64,000 bases of DNA. Source: CAVWXT01 sp963759115. Lineage in GTDB: Bacteria; Planctomycetota; Planctomycetia; Pirellulales; Thermoguttaceae. The stretch covers positions 1,364,001 to 1,428,000 of the forward strand of contig CAVWXT010000001.1 in NCBI GenBank assembly GCA_963759115.1, read 5' to 3'. Below, piece by piece: positions 17,233-27,539 of the stretch. Numbering within the stretch: the first letter of the stretch is position 1; each line of letters begins with the position of its first letter. The notes beneath the pieces were generated by a model, which ran no database searches, was not told where the DNA came from, and worked only from the letters and a program-made list of their open reading frames with translations. The position numbers and the translations under genes are program-made.

Positions 17233-20196
17233 ATGCCGCGCATCACTCGCATCGCCGGGAGTTTTGCGATCGTCGTGATCGCCTACTGGGCGTACGCGCT
17301 GGTGGCGGTGCCTTGGATCGAGCCGCCGGCCGACTTGACGCCACACCGAGAAGATCAGTCCCGACGAGCGGGACCGGGGTAGAGCCCTGGCCGACTGCCC
17401 AGTTGAAGCCGCTTCAAGGGCTTTTTCCCCCCGGCACCTTGGAACTTGGAGACAACCAAGATCCTCGAAAGCGACCGCGCCAAGCTGCTCTTTCAGAAGT
17501 ACAACAACCTAGCCGACGGCCGGGTGGAAATCGAGCCCTGCACGATCGTCTTCGCCTACGAGGGCCCGGCCGAAGACGAGGACCAACGCCTCCGCCAGTC
17601 GATCATCCTCGAAGCGCCCGACGGCGCCGTGCTCCAGTTCGACCAGCCCTTGGACCTCAACCGGGCCAAGGTCGGCCGGCTGGTGGGCGGGCAACTCGAC
17701 GGGCAAGGTCACGATCCGCAGCGATTGGAAGGAGCCCGGCCCCGAGGACGACCTGCTGATCGACGACCAGCGACGTTCAACTCACCGAGCAGACCATCTC
17801 CACGCCGAACCCGGTCGACTTCCGTTGGGGCCCGCATTTCGGCCGCGGCCAGGACATGGTGATCAAGCTCCTGGCCGGCCAGCCGCAGCCGGGCATGGAA
17901 GAGTCGGGCCCGAACATCGCCGGCATCGAGTCGTTCGAGCTGCGCCACGTCGAGCGGCTGCACCTCGACCTGGGCAGGCGACGGCGGCGCGGGGCCAACA
18001 GGCCGGCAGCAGCGCGCCGGTGGAGATCAACTGCCGCGGCCCGTTCCGCTTCGACGTGGTCGGCCGCGTGGCCACGTTCCGCGACCGCGTGGACGTGATG
18101 AAGGCTCAACCCGTCCGGCCCGTCCGATCAGATCGCCTGCGATCTGCTCTCGTTCTACTTCATCCAGCGGTCGAAGGAGAAGCCCGACCGCGATGCGGCC
18201 AAGACCGGCCGGAAATCGACCGGCTCGCTCGACCTGGTGGCCGCAGCGGCTCGAGGCCCGCGGCAATCCGGTCGTCGTGACCGCGCCCAGCCAGAAGGAC
18301 AAGGGAGGCGTTGTCATCGCGCGGGCCAGCGGCTCGAGTACAACCTGCTCGACCAAGTCCATCGCGCTGGACGGCGGCCAGGAAGTCTTTCTGCAACAAG
18401 GCGCCGAACGAAATCCACGCCCGCAGCCTCTACTACCAGTCGGCCGGCGCAGGGCCGGTTGGGCCGGGTCGTCGGCCCAAGGGCCCGGCTGGCTCCGCGG
18501 CCAGCCCGCCGATCGGCCCGACCAGCAGTTGGAGGCCGTCTGGCACGACAAGCTGCGGGTCGAGCCGCAAGGCGATAGCCAGTTGATTTCCATGATTAAC
18601 GGCGCCGAGACGGAATCCCCCGGGGTCGCCGTGCTGACGTTTCCGGGCGTTGGGGAACTCAGCGCGCCGAGATCTTCTTCTGGATCCAGGAAACGCCGAC
18701 GGGGACCGATGCCCAATCGAATCCGCGTCCCAAGAAGATGCTTGCCCGTGCAGTCATGCCGCCGGATGAAACGGCCGACCGAGACGCCGTTGCCCGATCG
18801 CGGCCCAAGCGGGTGCCTGCTCAGAACTACGTGCGCATGAAGTCGCCGCAACTCTCCGGCCAAATTGCCGAGCAACTCGAGGTGTGGTTCGGCGATGTCG
18901 TAAGGGGACAACCCGGAATTGCGGTTCCGGGGATGGCAGGCGCTGGGGCAAGCCTCCCGAGGGCCGCGTCACCCGCCCGTTCCAGCCAAATGTCGCCCCA
19001 GCCCTCGCCCGCCCAACCCCCACGGCAATTCAAGTTCGTCGGCCGGCAGCTTGAAGCCCAGGTGTTGTTCGGCGGGCCGCAGCCCGTGCTGTCGAAATTG
19101 GCCATCAAGGGCAACGTCCGCTTCGAGGGCCGCGACATGTGGCTGACCGGGCCAATCATCGAGCCTCGACGGCGATGCCAACCTCCTGACGATCGAGGGA
19201 CCCGGCCAGATGGAATTGCCGCCCTTCTCCGAGGGCGTGCCGGGCCAGGCCCCCGGCCCTCCCGTGGTGCTGACGGTCGATTGGCGGCGCCGCATGGAGT
19301 TCGACGGCCTTACGGCCAGGTTCGAATCGGTGGTTGCCACCACAACCCAGCATGAGGAGTTGGAAACGGAGGTTATGAAGGTCTGGCTACAGCGGCCAAT
19401 CCGCTTCGCCGACGCCGACGTGGGAGAGCCACCCGTGGTCGAGCGGATTGAGTGCCTTGGCGGCGTCATGATGAAGCGGCGCACGTTCGACGAACAGCAG
19501 CAGCCCGTGTCATTCGAGCAGATGCAACTCACCGACCTGAGCATCAACCGCCTCAACGGCGAGCTGAACGGCGGCCCCGGCTGGATCAACAGCGTACACT
19601 ACGGATCCGCCGACATGTTGGAGAGTCCGCTCGCCACCGGCGGCAAGGCTCCGGCAAAGGCCGCATCGCCGCAGGTGCAGCTCAAGTGCCTGCACGTCTG
19701 GTTCCACAAGTCGATCCAGGGCAACCTCTGGCGCCGGCATCTCACCTTCAACGACAACGTAAGGGCCGCCTACGCGCCGGTGAACAATTGGGATGCCATG
19801 CTCACGACCGCCAATCAAGCCCAACTTGGCCCCGAAGGAGTGGGGATCAAATGCGATGAGCTCCAGGTGGGCCAACAATTCGCCCTGCCGGGCAATCGGC
19901 AGCCGATCTGGCTCAAAGCCCTGGGCAATGCGAAGGTCGACGGCTCGCGGGTCGACGGCACCACCTACACCGCCTGCGGCAACCGCATCACCTATGAACA
20001 AGGCAAGGAACTGCTGACCCTCGAAGGCGACGGTCCGCTGAGCAATGCCGAACTGTGGCGGGAGTTGCAGGTCGGCGCCGAGCGCGAGCATACTGCCGCG
20101 CAGAAGATTCTGTATTGGCGCAAGACGAACAACGTGAGCCTGGAAGGCGTGCAGTCGCTGCAAATGGGCCAGTTCCCGCGCGCGAACGCCAAGTAG
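17233..20196 (+). CDS. Large LptC/LptA-like envelope protein (many frame breaks)
   Basis: The start MPRITRIAGSFAIVVIAYW is a single N-terminal membrane anchor, like LptC. The rest is a long beta-rich, presumably periplasmic part with repeated OstA-like themes such as GRVEIEPCTIVFAYEGP, EARGNPVVVTAPSQKDK and VWFHKSIQGNLWRRHLTFND. At least eight single-base breaks occur between 17330 and 19180; from 19210 to the stop at 20194-20196 one frame is open. Joined length is about 985 residues. Its place after kdsD-kdsC supports a role in lipopolysaccharide export. Confidence 0.6.
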
Positions 20197-20284
20197 TTGC
20201 GAGTTGAAAGTTGAAGGATGAACGCGGAGAGTGGGATGTCGCTCGCGGAGCAAAAACTTTCTCAACAGAACAGAACGTGGCGCG

Positions 20285-21976
20285 ATGAATTCCCCTGCGA
20301 TCCCTCATCCCTCATCCCCCGTTCCTCGCTGGCCATCGCTCATTCCGTCTCCAGTTTCCTGCCTGTTTCTCGTGCTTTGGTTGAGTTTGCTGTTTGCCGG
20401 GCGGAGCGCCGATGCTGCGCGATCCCGGCAGCTTCTGGCACGTCGCCGCTGGGGAGAGAATGCTCGCCACGGGACAGGTGCTCCGCGAGGATCCTTTCAG
20501 CTTCACCGTCGCGGGCCGCCCCTGGGTGGACGACCAATGGCTGGCCGAATGCGGCATGGCGGCCGTGCATCGCTGGGCCGGCTGGGACGGCCTGCTGTTG
20601 GTGACGGCGACCCTGCTGGCCGGCATCTACACCTGGATCGCCGGGCGGCTGCTCCGCGCCGGGTTGCACATTCTCCCCACGGGCCTGCTGCTGGCCGTGG
20701 TCGTGCTGGCCGCCAGTTCGCCGCAATTCCACGTCCGCCCGTTGGTGCTGACGATCGGCCTGCTTGGCATCACGTTCGCGTGGCTGGTCGACGTGGAGGC
20801 CGGCGGCCGGCGACCGCGGCAATTGTGGTGGCTCGTGCCGCTGTTCGTTCTTTGGGCGAATCTTCATGGCGGCGTGCTGGCAGGCATGGGAACCGTGGGG
20901 CTCTGCGTGGCGGGATGGTGTGTCGCCTGGATGCTGGGCAAGACGTCGCCGGCCCTCCGACTCCGCGATGCGGTCGAACTGACGGCCTTGCTCGCCGCGT
21001 TAGCCGCCACGGCGCTGGTGAACCCCTACGGGCTGGACCTGCCGCGCGAGTGGCTGGAAACCCTGACCATGCCGCTGCCGAACCTCATCGAGGAGCATGC
21101 CCGGCTCAACCTGAGCGAACCGGTCGGCTGGGCCACGATGGCCCTGGCGGTCGGTTACCTGACGGTGCTCATCGGCGTCGTTCCCGCGGCGGCCGCGGAT
21201 CACCTGGCTGCTGCCGCTGGTGTGGTTCATGCTGGCGGTGGGGCGGGTGCGCAACGCCCCGCTGTTTGCGGTCGCGGCCGCGATCGCCCTGGCCGACATG
21301 CTCGCCCTATTCGCGCGTGGGCCGATGGCTGGAGCGGCGCGAGATGCTCACTTCATCCGCCCCGCGCGGCGGGACTGTGAGTTCTTTCCCAAGAGCTGCT
21401 GTAGGAGGCGACTCTAGTCGCCGATTGTGCGACGAAACGCGGGAAAATCGGCGACTGGAGTCGCCTCCTACAAAAGATCACAGCCGCGGCGGTTGGCGTG
21501 CGGCCATCCTGCCGCTGGTGGTCGTCGCGGCGGCGGCCGTGCTTCAGATGGCCGGGGTCCGCGTGCCGGTCGTGGGACGTGGTTGGGCGCGGTTCGACCC
21601 GGCCCGCTGGCCCGTCGAACTATTGCCGAAGCTCAGCGAGATCGACCGCTCCGCCGCGGAAGGAACTCCCATCTTCAACGACCTGAACTTTGGCGGCTTC
21701 CTGATCTACCACGCGCCGCGGCTGCGGGTCTTCGTGGACGACCGCTGCTCGCTCTACGGCGCCGATTTCCTCCAGGCCTACGACCGTGCCCGGCGCGAGG
21801 AACCGGCCCAGATCGATCGCTGGCAGCGGCAGTACGGCTTCGCCTATGCCCTGGTGGAGACCGGCGGCGAGTTCGACCGATATCTGTCCGCCGCTATGGC
21901 GTGGACTCCCCTGGGCCGCACGCCCGCGGCAACGCTGTATGAACGCCGTATGGGCGTGCCGCCGTCGATTCGGTAG
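20285..21976 (+). CDS. Multispanning membrane protein with embedded palindromic element (frame breaks)
   Basis: The product has about ten hydrophobic segments, for example LLLVTATLLAGIYTW and LLALAATALVNPYGL in shorter parts, and a C-terminal soluble domain (IFNDLNFGGFLIYHAPRLRV, VFVDDRCSLYG). The pattern resembles the glycosyltransferase-like membrane proteins of planctomycetes, but no catalytic motif is certain. The frame changes near 20400 and 21190. A palindromic element at 21400-21472 is read in frame between the membrane part and the final domain. The gene starts at the ATG at 20285. Confidence 0.6.
   Translation: MNSPAIPHPSSPVPRWPSLIPSPVSCLFLVLWLSLLFAGRSADAARSRQLLARRRWGENARHGTGAPRGSFQLHRRGPPLGGRPMAGRMRHGGRASLGRLGRPAVGDGDPAGRHLHLDRRAAAPRRVAHSPHGPAAGRGRAGRQFAAIPRPPVGADDRPAWHHVRVAGRRGGRRPATAAIVVARAAVRSLGESSWRRAGRHGNRGALRGGMVCRLDAGQDVAGPPTPRCGRTDGLARRVSRHGAGEPLRAGPAARVAGNPDHAAAEPHRGACPAQPERTGRLGHDGPGGRLPDGAHRRRSRGGRGSPGCCRWCGSCWRWGGCATPRCLRSRPRSPWPTCSPYSRVGRWLERREMLTSSAPRGGTVSSFPRAAVGGDSSRRLCDETRENRRLESPPTKDHSRGGWRAAILPLVVVAAAAVLQMAGVRVPVVGRGWARFDPARWPVELLPKLSEIDRSAAEGTPIFNDLNFGGFLIYHAPRLRVFVDDRCSLYGADFLQAYDRARREEPAQIDRWQRQYGFAYALVETGGEFDRYLSAAMAWTPLGRTPAATLYERRMGVPPSIR
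21400..21472. repeat. Palindromic element family B, inside a gene
   Basis: Two 27-base arms (21400-21426 and 21446-21472) match with one mismatch around a 19-base loop. Each arm holds GTAGGAGGCGACT or its complement. In the gene frame it reads as VGGDSSRRLCDETRENR plus flanking residues with no stop. A relative with a similar centre (ACGCGGGAAAA) lies at 39694-39799. Confidence 0.85.
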
Positions 21977-22085
21977 AATAGGGCGGAACACATTTTTGGG
22001 ACGGATTTCCCAATCCATCCGCGAAGACGGGACGGACTTGGTAGTCCGTCCTACGCAACGGCTGCTAAACCCGAAAGAACCACAC

Positions 22086-22624
22086 ATGAAAACCCTGCTC
22101 ACCGAAGAACAACTCCGCGAGGGCATTCGCCGCCTGGCCGGCGAGATTCAGAAACACTATGAGGGCAAGCCGCTGACGATCGTCGGCGTGCTGATCGGCA
22201 GCGTCGTGCTGCTGGCCGACTTGATCCGGCTGCTGGACTGCCCGTTGCGGGTCGAACTGGTGCAGGCCCGAAGCGATCGCGGCAAGGGCGATCTGCCTGG
22301 GACCGCTGGTGTCGACGCGGATCTGCTCTCGTTCGGCATGCGCGGCCGCAACGTGCTGCTGGTCGACGACATCTTCGACACCGGCCACACCCTCTGGGAC
22401 CTGATCCCGCAGATCGACGAGCTGGGGCCCATCCAGCGTCCGCAGCGCCGTGCTGTTGCAGAAGGAAGGGCGGTGCGAGGTGGCGATGAAGCCCGATTTC
22501 GTGGGCTTCACAGATTCCCGACGAGTTCGTCGTCGGCTACGGCCTGGACTACCGCGACCAGTATCGCAACCTGCCGTACCTGGCGGCGTTGGAACCGAAC
22601 GAGTTGGGCGAGGAGCGCTCATGA
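22086..22624 (+). CDS. hpt: Hypoxanthine-guanine phosphoribosyltransferase (two frame breaks)
   Basis: The enzyme salvages hypoxanthine and guanine to nucleotides. The start MKTLLTEEQLREGIRRLAGE is followed by LTIVGVLIGSVVLLADLIR and the PRPP-binding loop VLLVDDIFDTGHT. Frame changes occur near 22433 and 22513, both explained by one extra base; PDEFVVGYGLDYRDQYRNLP then completes the family C-terminus. The stop overlaps the next start (ATGA). Joined length is about 178 residues. Confidence 0.9.
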
Positions 22625-23725
22625 CCAAACGCATCCTGCAAATCATTCCGACCCTCGACCGCGCCGGCGCGGAGAAGCAGTTGTGCCTGCTGGCCAGCGG
22701 GCTGCCGCGCGACGAGTTCGAGGTGCACGTGCTGCGCCTTGACCCGCGGCGGGCCGCTGGCGGCCGAACTGGCCGCGGCGGGCGTCCCGCTGACGGTGAT
22801 CGGCAAGCGATGGAAGCTCGATCCGCAGGCGTTCTGGCGGCTGAAGGAGCACGTGGCCCGGCTCCGGCCCGATCTGATCCACACCTGGATGTTCGCCGCC
22901 AACACCTACGGTTTTGCGGCGGCCAGGGCCTGCGGCGTGAAGAACGTCGTGGTCGGCCAGCGGTGCGTCGATCCCTGGAAGAGCCGGCTGCAACTGGCGA
23001 TCGACCGCGCGCTGGCCCGGCGCTGCCGCGCGCGTGGTGGTCAACAGCGAGGGCGTGCGCGATTTCTACGTGCGGCACGGCACGCCGGCCGAGCGGGTGC
23101 GGGTGATTCCCAACGGCGTGGCGATGCCCGACCCGCCCGCCACCACGCGGCGCCAACTGCTGGCCGAGCTGGGACTGCCCGAGCGGAGCCGGCTGATCGG
23201 GCTGGTCGGGCGGCTCTGGCCGCAGAAGCGGGTGAAAGACGCCATCTGGGCGGCCGACCTGCTGAAGGTGATCCGCGACGACGTGCATCTGCTGGTGATC
23301 GGCGACGGCCCGCAACGCGACCGCCTGCGGCGCTTCCGCGATCAGGTCCGCATCCGCGACAAGGTCCATTTCCTCGGCGAGCGCGGCGACGTGCCGCGGC
23401 TGATGCCGCACTTCGACGTGCTCTGGTCCACCAGCGGCTACGAGGGCCAATCGAACGCGATCCTCGAAGCGATGGCGGCGGGCGTGCCGGTCGTGGCCAC
23501 CGACATCCCCGGCACGCGGGAACTGGTGCTGCCGGGCGTGACCGGCTATCTCGTGCCCGTCGGCGATCGGGCGGCCTTCGCCAAGTACACCGAGCGGCTG
23601 CTGAACGACCCGGCCGCTGGCCGCCCGGCTCTCCGCCGCCGCCCGAGAGCGCGTGCAAAGCGAGTTCAGCGTGCGAGAAGATGATCGAGCGGCACGCGGA
23701 GTTGTATCGGGAACTGCTGGGGTAG
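22621..23725 (+). CDS. Glycosyltransferase family 4 (several frame breaks)
   Basis: The start MTKRILQIIPTLDRAGAEKQ is typical of GT4 enzymes with two Rossmann domains. The donor-binding domain shows LIGLVGRLWPQKRVKDAI, HFLGERGDVPRLMP and the E-x7-E region GYEGQSNAILEAMAAGVPVV. Breaks lie near 22742, 23028 and 23625-23670. It probably transfers a sugar from a nucleotide donor for a surface glycan, in line with the envelope genes upstream. The acceptor cannot be told. Confidence 0.85.
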
Positions 23726-23756
23726 CGGGCCGCGTGGCCGTTCGCAAAGCCAAGTC

Positions 23757-23832
23757 GTAGAAGCGGCATCTTGTCGCTTCATGCCTGTTCCAAAACTCAT
23801 ACCGAGCGAACGCGGCAAGATGCCGCGTCTAC
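23757..23832. repeat. GTAGAAGCGGCATCTTG-type inverted repeat, copy 1
   Basis: The left arm GTAGAAGCGGCATCTTGTCG and the right arm CGGCAAGATGCCGCGTCTAC form an imperfect inverted repeat with about 30 bases between them. A half-copy is at 39613-39640 after murD. Confidence 0.75.
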
Positions 23833-23836
23833 ATGG

Positions 23837-24589
23837 CTACCGCGGCTTCCGCTGCGCGAACAGCCAGGCCCAGACCTCGGGATCGGCGTAGGTGCGGCTC
23901 CAACAGTCGTGGTCGACGCCCGCATAAATCGTCATCTTCGGCGCGCCGCCGGTCCTGCGAATGGCGTCGACCATGGCCGTGGTCCGAACGACGGGGACTT
24001 CCGCGTCGTGGTCGCCGTGGAACGCCCAGATCGGCAGGTTCGCCAGTTTCGGGGCCTCTGCCGGATCGCCGCCGCCGCAGCACACGATCGCGGCAGCGAA
24101 GAGTTCCGGCCGCCGTTGGAGGGCGTCCCACGCCCCGAAGCCGCCCATCGAGAGCCCCGTGACGTAGATCCGGCCCGCGTCAACCGGCAACTCGGCGGCC
24201 AACCCATCGAGCAACTCCAACGCGAGCTTCAGCGGCGCCGAAGGCATCGGGGGCATGGTGTGCGTGGGCTCACTCCAATCCACTTCGACCCAACGGCGAT
24301 CCGGCGGACACTGAGTCGCGACCACGAAACACGGGTACTTCCGTCGATTCTCCGGCCCGGCGAGCACGGCTGCGGCGTGGAGGAGCTGCGCATGGTTATC
24401 CGTGCCGCGGTCGCCCGCCCCATGAAGGTAGAGCACCAGCGGATACGCCTTGCCCGGCTCGATTCTCTCAGGCTTCAACAGACGATACGGCAACTGTTGT
24501 CCGTCGGCGTCCTGATGTGTCCCGGCCTCGTACGCGGCCTGCCAGGCATCGGCGCCCGCGGCGGATTGCGACAGTGGAGAATCGCTCAT
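23837..24589 (-). CDS. Alpha/beta-hydrolase esterase, cytosolic paralogue
   Basis: This 250-residue protein has the oxyanion segment YPLVLYLHGAGDRG, the nucleophile motif GLSMGG, an acidic residue in HGDHDAEVPV and the histidine in YAGVDHDCW. That is a complete serine-hydrolase triad of the feruloyl-esterase/prolyl-oligopeptidase type. The start at 24589 gives MSDSPLSQSAAG, with no signal peptide. It is a tandem paralogue of the upstream secreted gene, from which it is separated by two bases. Confidence 0.85.
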   Translation of the reverse strand: MSDSPLSQSAAGADAWQAAYEAGTHQDADGQQLPYRLLKPERIEPGKAYPLVLYLHGAGDRGTDNHAQLLHAAAVLAGPENRRKYPCFVVATQCPPDRRWVEVDWSEPTHTMPPMPSAPLKLALELLDGLAAELPVDAGRIYVTGLSMGGFGAWDALQRRPELFAAAIVCCGGGDPAEAPKLANLPIWAFHGDHDAEVPVVRTTAMVDAIRRTGGAPKMTIYAGVDHDCWSRTYADPEVWAWLFAQRKPR

Positions 24590-24591
24590 AC

Positions 24592-25377
24592 TCAGCGACG
24601 TTTCTGGGCGAACAGCCAGGCCCAGACCTCGGGATCGGCGTACGTGGCGTCCCATGAATTGTGGTCCACGCCCGGATAGATCGTCAGCTTGGACGTGCCG
24701 CCGGCCTTGCGGATGGCCTCGATCATGTCGGTGGTGCGGTGGAGCGGCACGGTCCGATCCTTCTCGCCGTGGAACGCCCAGATGGGCAGGTTCTTCAGCT
24801 TCGGCGTCTGTGCCGGATCGCCGCCGCCGCAGACGGGCATGGCCGCGGCAAAGAAATCCGGCCGCCGCTGGATCGCGTCCCACGTGCCGTAGCCGCCCAT
24901 GGAAAGCCCGGTGATGTACAGCCGGCTCTTGTCGACCGGCAACTCCGCCGCGAGCTTCTCCACCAATTCCAGGGCAAGCTTGAGCGGCACGGACGGCTTC
25001 TCGGGCATGACGTGCGACGGCGCGTAGAAATCGACCTCGACCCAATGGGCGTCCAACGGGCACTGCGGCGCCACGACGAAGCACGGGTACTTCTGCCGCC
25101 GCTCCGGCTTGGTGAATCCTTCGGCGAAGTACACGATCTGCTTGGCGTTGTCGTCGCCGCGCTCGCCCAGGCCGTGCAGAAACAATACCAGCGGATAGGT
25201 CTTGCCCGGCTCGATCTTCTCGGGCCTCAACAACCGATAGGGAAGGGTTTTCTCGTCGGCGCCTTGATAGGTCTTGGCCTCGTAGGCATCCTGCCACGAA
25301 TCGGCAGCCGACGCGGTTTGCAGCAGCGCAAAAGCGGTCATACTCAGCAGCAGCAAGAGGAAATAGTTGCGTAACAT
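24592..25377 (-). CDS. Secreted alpha/beta-hydrolase esterase
   Basis: The 261-residue protein starts MLRNYFLLLLLSMTAFALLQ, a signal peptide likely cut after TASA. The mature part has YPLVLFLHGLGERGDD, GLSMGGYGTW, HGEKDRTVPL and YPGVDHNSW, giving the Ser-Asp-His triad. Its neighbour shares about two thirds of the visible residues. It probably acts on esters outside the cytoplasm. Confidence 0.87.
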   Translation of the reverse strand: MLRNYFLLLLLSMTAFALLQTASAADSWQDAYEAKTYQGADEKTLPYRLLRPEKIEPGKTYPLVLFLHGLGERGDDNAKQIVYFAEGFTKPERRQKYPCFVVAPQCPLDAHWVEVDFYAPSHVMPEKPSVPLKLALELVEKLAAELPVDKSRLYITGLSMGGYGTWDAIQRRPDFFAAAMPVCGGGDPAQTPKLKNLPIWAFHGEKDRTVPLHRTTDMIEAIRKAGGTSKLTIYPGVDHNSWDATYADPEVWAWLFAQKRR

Positions 25378-25425
25378 GGTTCGCAGGCTCCCTGCGGGGC
25401 TACTCTGATTTCTTCGACGCCCGCA

Positions 25426-26196
25426 TTATAGCCCGACGATGCTATAGCCGCAATCGACGTGGATGGACTCGCCGGTGACGCCGGAGGAGAGGTCGCCCAA
25501 CAGGTAGAGGGCCGTGGCGCCGACGTCCTTGGGATCGACGGTGCGCTCAAGGGCGACTTCTGGGCGGCGTGCTCGCGGAGGTCGTCGAAGCCGGCAATGC
25601 CCGCCGCGCTGAGCGTGCGCATCGGCCCGGCGCTGAGGCAGTTGACGCGGACGTTCTGCCGGCCGAGGTCCCAGGCGAGGTAGCGCACGCTGTGTTCCAG
25701 CGCCGCCTTGCACACGCCCATCACGTTGTAGCCGGGGATCACCTTCTCGCCGCCGTAGTAGCTGATGGTGATGATCGAGCCGCCGGCGGTCATCAGCGGC
25801 GCGGCGGCGCCGGCACACGGCCACAAGGCTGTAGACGCTGATATCCATCGCCAGGTGCCAGCCCTCGCGGCTCATCTGGGCGTAGGGATTCCGCAACTCT
25901 TGCGGCGGGGCAAAGGCGATCGAGTGGACGAGAAAATCCAACCGGCCGTACACGTCGTGGATCGTGTCGAAGACGCGGGCGACGTCGGCGTCGCTCTGCA
26001 CGTTGCAGGGGAGCACGACCTTCGGCCCGCGGGGCACGACAAGTTCCCGCACGCGGCGTTCGTTGGAGGGGCTGGGCAAGTGGGTGAACGCCAGTTCGGC
26101 CCCTTCGGCGTAGAGGGCCTCGCTGATGGCCCAGGCGATGCTGCGGTCATTGGCCACGCCCATCACCAGACCGATTTTGCCGGCGAACATTGCCAT
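25426..26196 (-). CDS. fabI: Enoyl-[acyl-carrier-protein] reductase FabI (two frame breaks)
   Basis: FabI performs the last reduction in each round of fatty acid synthesis with NADH. The N-terminus MAMFAGKIGLVMGVANDRSI matches the family GVAND...SIA nucleotide site. The catalytic Tyr and Lys lie in SYYGGEKVIPGYNVMGVCKA. Frame changes occur near 25815 and 25555. The C-terminus LGDLSSGVTGESIHVDCGYS is normal. Joined length is about 256 residues. Confidence 0.93.
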   Translation of the reverse strand: MAMFAGKIGLVMGVANDRSIAWAISEALYAEGAELAFTHLPSPSNERRVRELVVPRGPKVVLPCNVQSDADVARVFDTIHDVYGRLDFLVHSIAFAPPQELRNPYAQMSREGWHLAMDISVYSLVAVCRRRRAADDRRRLDHHHQLLRRREGDPRLQRDGRVQGGAGTQRALPRLGPRPAERPRQLPQRRADAHAQRGGHCRLRRPPRARRPEVALERTVDPKDVGATALYLLGDLSSGVTGESIHVDCGYSIVGL

Positions 26197-26322
26197 GAGA
26201 ATCCACGAGGGGAACCGGAAGGTAGGGAATCATAGGGTGCGGGGCGGCAATTTTCAACCCCACATCCCGTGGCCCGTGCATGGCCCCACTCCGGGAGGAA
26301 CGCTGTCCGCTTTCGACGACTT

Positions 26323-26565
26323 TCAGGCGGGTGCGTACCGATCGACGGGAACCTCCACGGTTCGCAACGGGGGCGCCGTGCCGCGGCCGATTTCGGCGAC
26401 GCGGCGGAGAATCGAGGCGTCGAAGTATCGCGCGCCGCACTTCTCGCAAAGGCCGATGGGCACGTCTTCCAGGATGATGAAGCTGCCCTTGTGCCGCAGC
26501 GCTTCGCGATCGACTCGCCGCTCGCGTACCGCGCCGCCGCAGTGCTCGCAAGCAAAGTCATACAT
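26323..26565 (-). CDS. YgiT-type zinc finger protein (MqsA-like)
   Basis: The 80-residue protein starts MYDFACEHCGG and has two CxxC pairs, CEHC and CEKC, the second in LCEKCGARYFDASIL. This is the YgiT/MqsA zinc-finger type, typical of antitoxins. The usual partner, a small BrnT- or MqsR-like toxin, is not present next to it. It ends with a tail containing EVPVDRYAPA. It may be an orphan antitoxin or a regulator. Confidence 0.75.
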   Translation of the reverse strand: MYDFACEHCGGAVRERRVDREALRHKGSFIILEDVPIGLCEKCGARYFDASILRRVAEIGRGTAPPLRTVEVPVDRYAPA

Positions 26566-26628
26566 GGCGAGACCACGACGTGCATCCAATTGTAGGCCGC
26601 ATTGACGAAGAAGGAATGTGAGTGAGAA

Positions 26629-27507
26629 TCAATCGTTGAGGCCATCCGGATATCGCGTATGAAGTCGCTTCATCCACGTGTGTTCTAATCGAGTGACGTT
26701 GGTCTTCCCCATATCCGGAGAAACGCGTTGGAGGATTGAAAACCTGAACCTTGCAGAGTCCCGACTCTTCAGGTATTTGTTGCCGCCGTCACCAGACTTC
26801 GCATAGTCTATCCATCGTCCGTACAGGTTTTCGCTGCCAGAAGCCGAACCCACATACCTCTTACCATCAGACTCGTCAAAAATGAGATAAACGCCACGCC
26901 AGTCCTTAAGTTTGACTTTCCAACTTGTTGGTATGGTGCTCAGTTCATCCCAGGTGAGCACAAGCTGACGCCACGGAGGCATACCCTTTTCAAGGGCAGA
27001 TTCGTTCAGGATTGCATGGATGACAAATTCGTTCTTGTTATTGACCCATCGTGCCCACGAACGATCAGGCGGTGGCCAGTTGACGACCAATTTGCCTTTC
27101 CATTGGGAGCAGATCGATGTGAGATTCAGCTCAAACCACAAAACGAACGGCCGCTTCTCGTCATATTCCCACTGCCCGAACTTGCGCAACTCGATGTTCC
27201 CGGGTTCTTTCCAGTAGGTGCTCTTTGTCAAGGGTCGCGGTTCACCAAGTTTGTACAGTCCAACAAACAATGCCTTACCCGGCTCATGGCCGATGAACGA
27301 GGCCACGTACTCCGCCTTCTGCATCGCCTTTTCAACTCTTGGCGTTTGTGTTTGCTGGTAAGCATTATACGTTGACGGGTGTTCTGCGGCCAACCACGGC
27401 AGAACCTTACGCAACTCGCGCTCTTTGGGGCGATGCCTGAGAACCAGGACGTTGTCTGGATTGATATCAGACTTCACGAGTATGTCACGCAATTCCACAG
27501 TCTGCAC
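26629..27507 (-). CDS. GIY-YIG nuclease-domain protein with an unknown N-terminal domain
   Basis: The protein has 292 residues. Residues from about 200 on form a GIY-YIG domain: WRGVYLIFDES (the GIY part), RYVGSASGSENLYGRW (the YIG part), and a later Glu in RLEHTWMKRL. The first 190 residues, with FIGHEPGKALFVGLYKLGEP, are of unknown family. The GC content is clearly lower than the flanks. It may be a restriction, mobile or stress nuclease; stand-alone proteins of this architecture are known only as hypothetical to me. Confidence 0.75.
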   Translation of the reverse strand: MQTVELRDILVKSDINPDNVLVLRHRPKERELRKVLPWLAAEHPSTYNAYQQTQTPRVEKAMQKAEYVASFIGHEPGKALFVGLYKLGEPRPLTKSTYWKEPGNIELRKFGQWEYDEKRPFVLWFELNLTSICSQWKGKLVVNWPPPDRSWARWVNNKNEFVIHAILNESALEKGMPPWRQLVLTWDELSTIPTSWKVKLKDWRGVYLIFDESDGKRYVGSASGSENLYGRWIDYAKSGDGGNKYLKSRDSARFRFSILQRVSPDMGKTNVTRLEHTWMKRLHTRYPDGLND

Positions 27508-27539
27508 GGCTCTCGCAGCGCCTTTCGTATCTTGCCCCT

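Noticed and set aside
20285..21976. Assignment as a specific oligosaccharyltransferase or mannosyltransferase
   Set aside because: The membrane layout is compatible but no catalytic motif is certain, so only a membrane protein is called.
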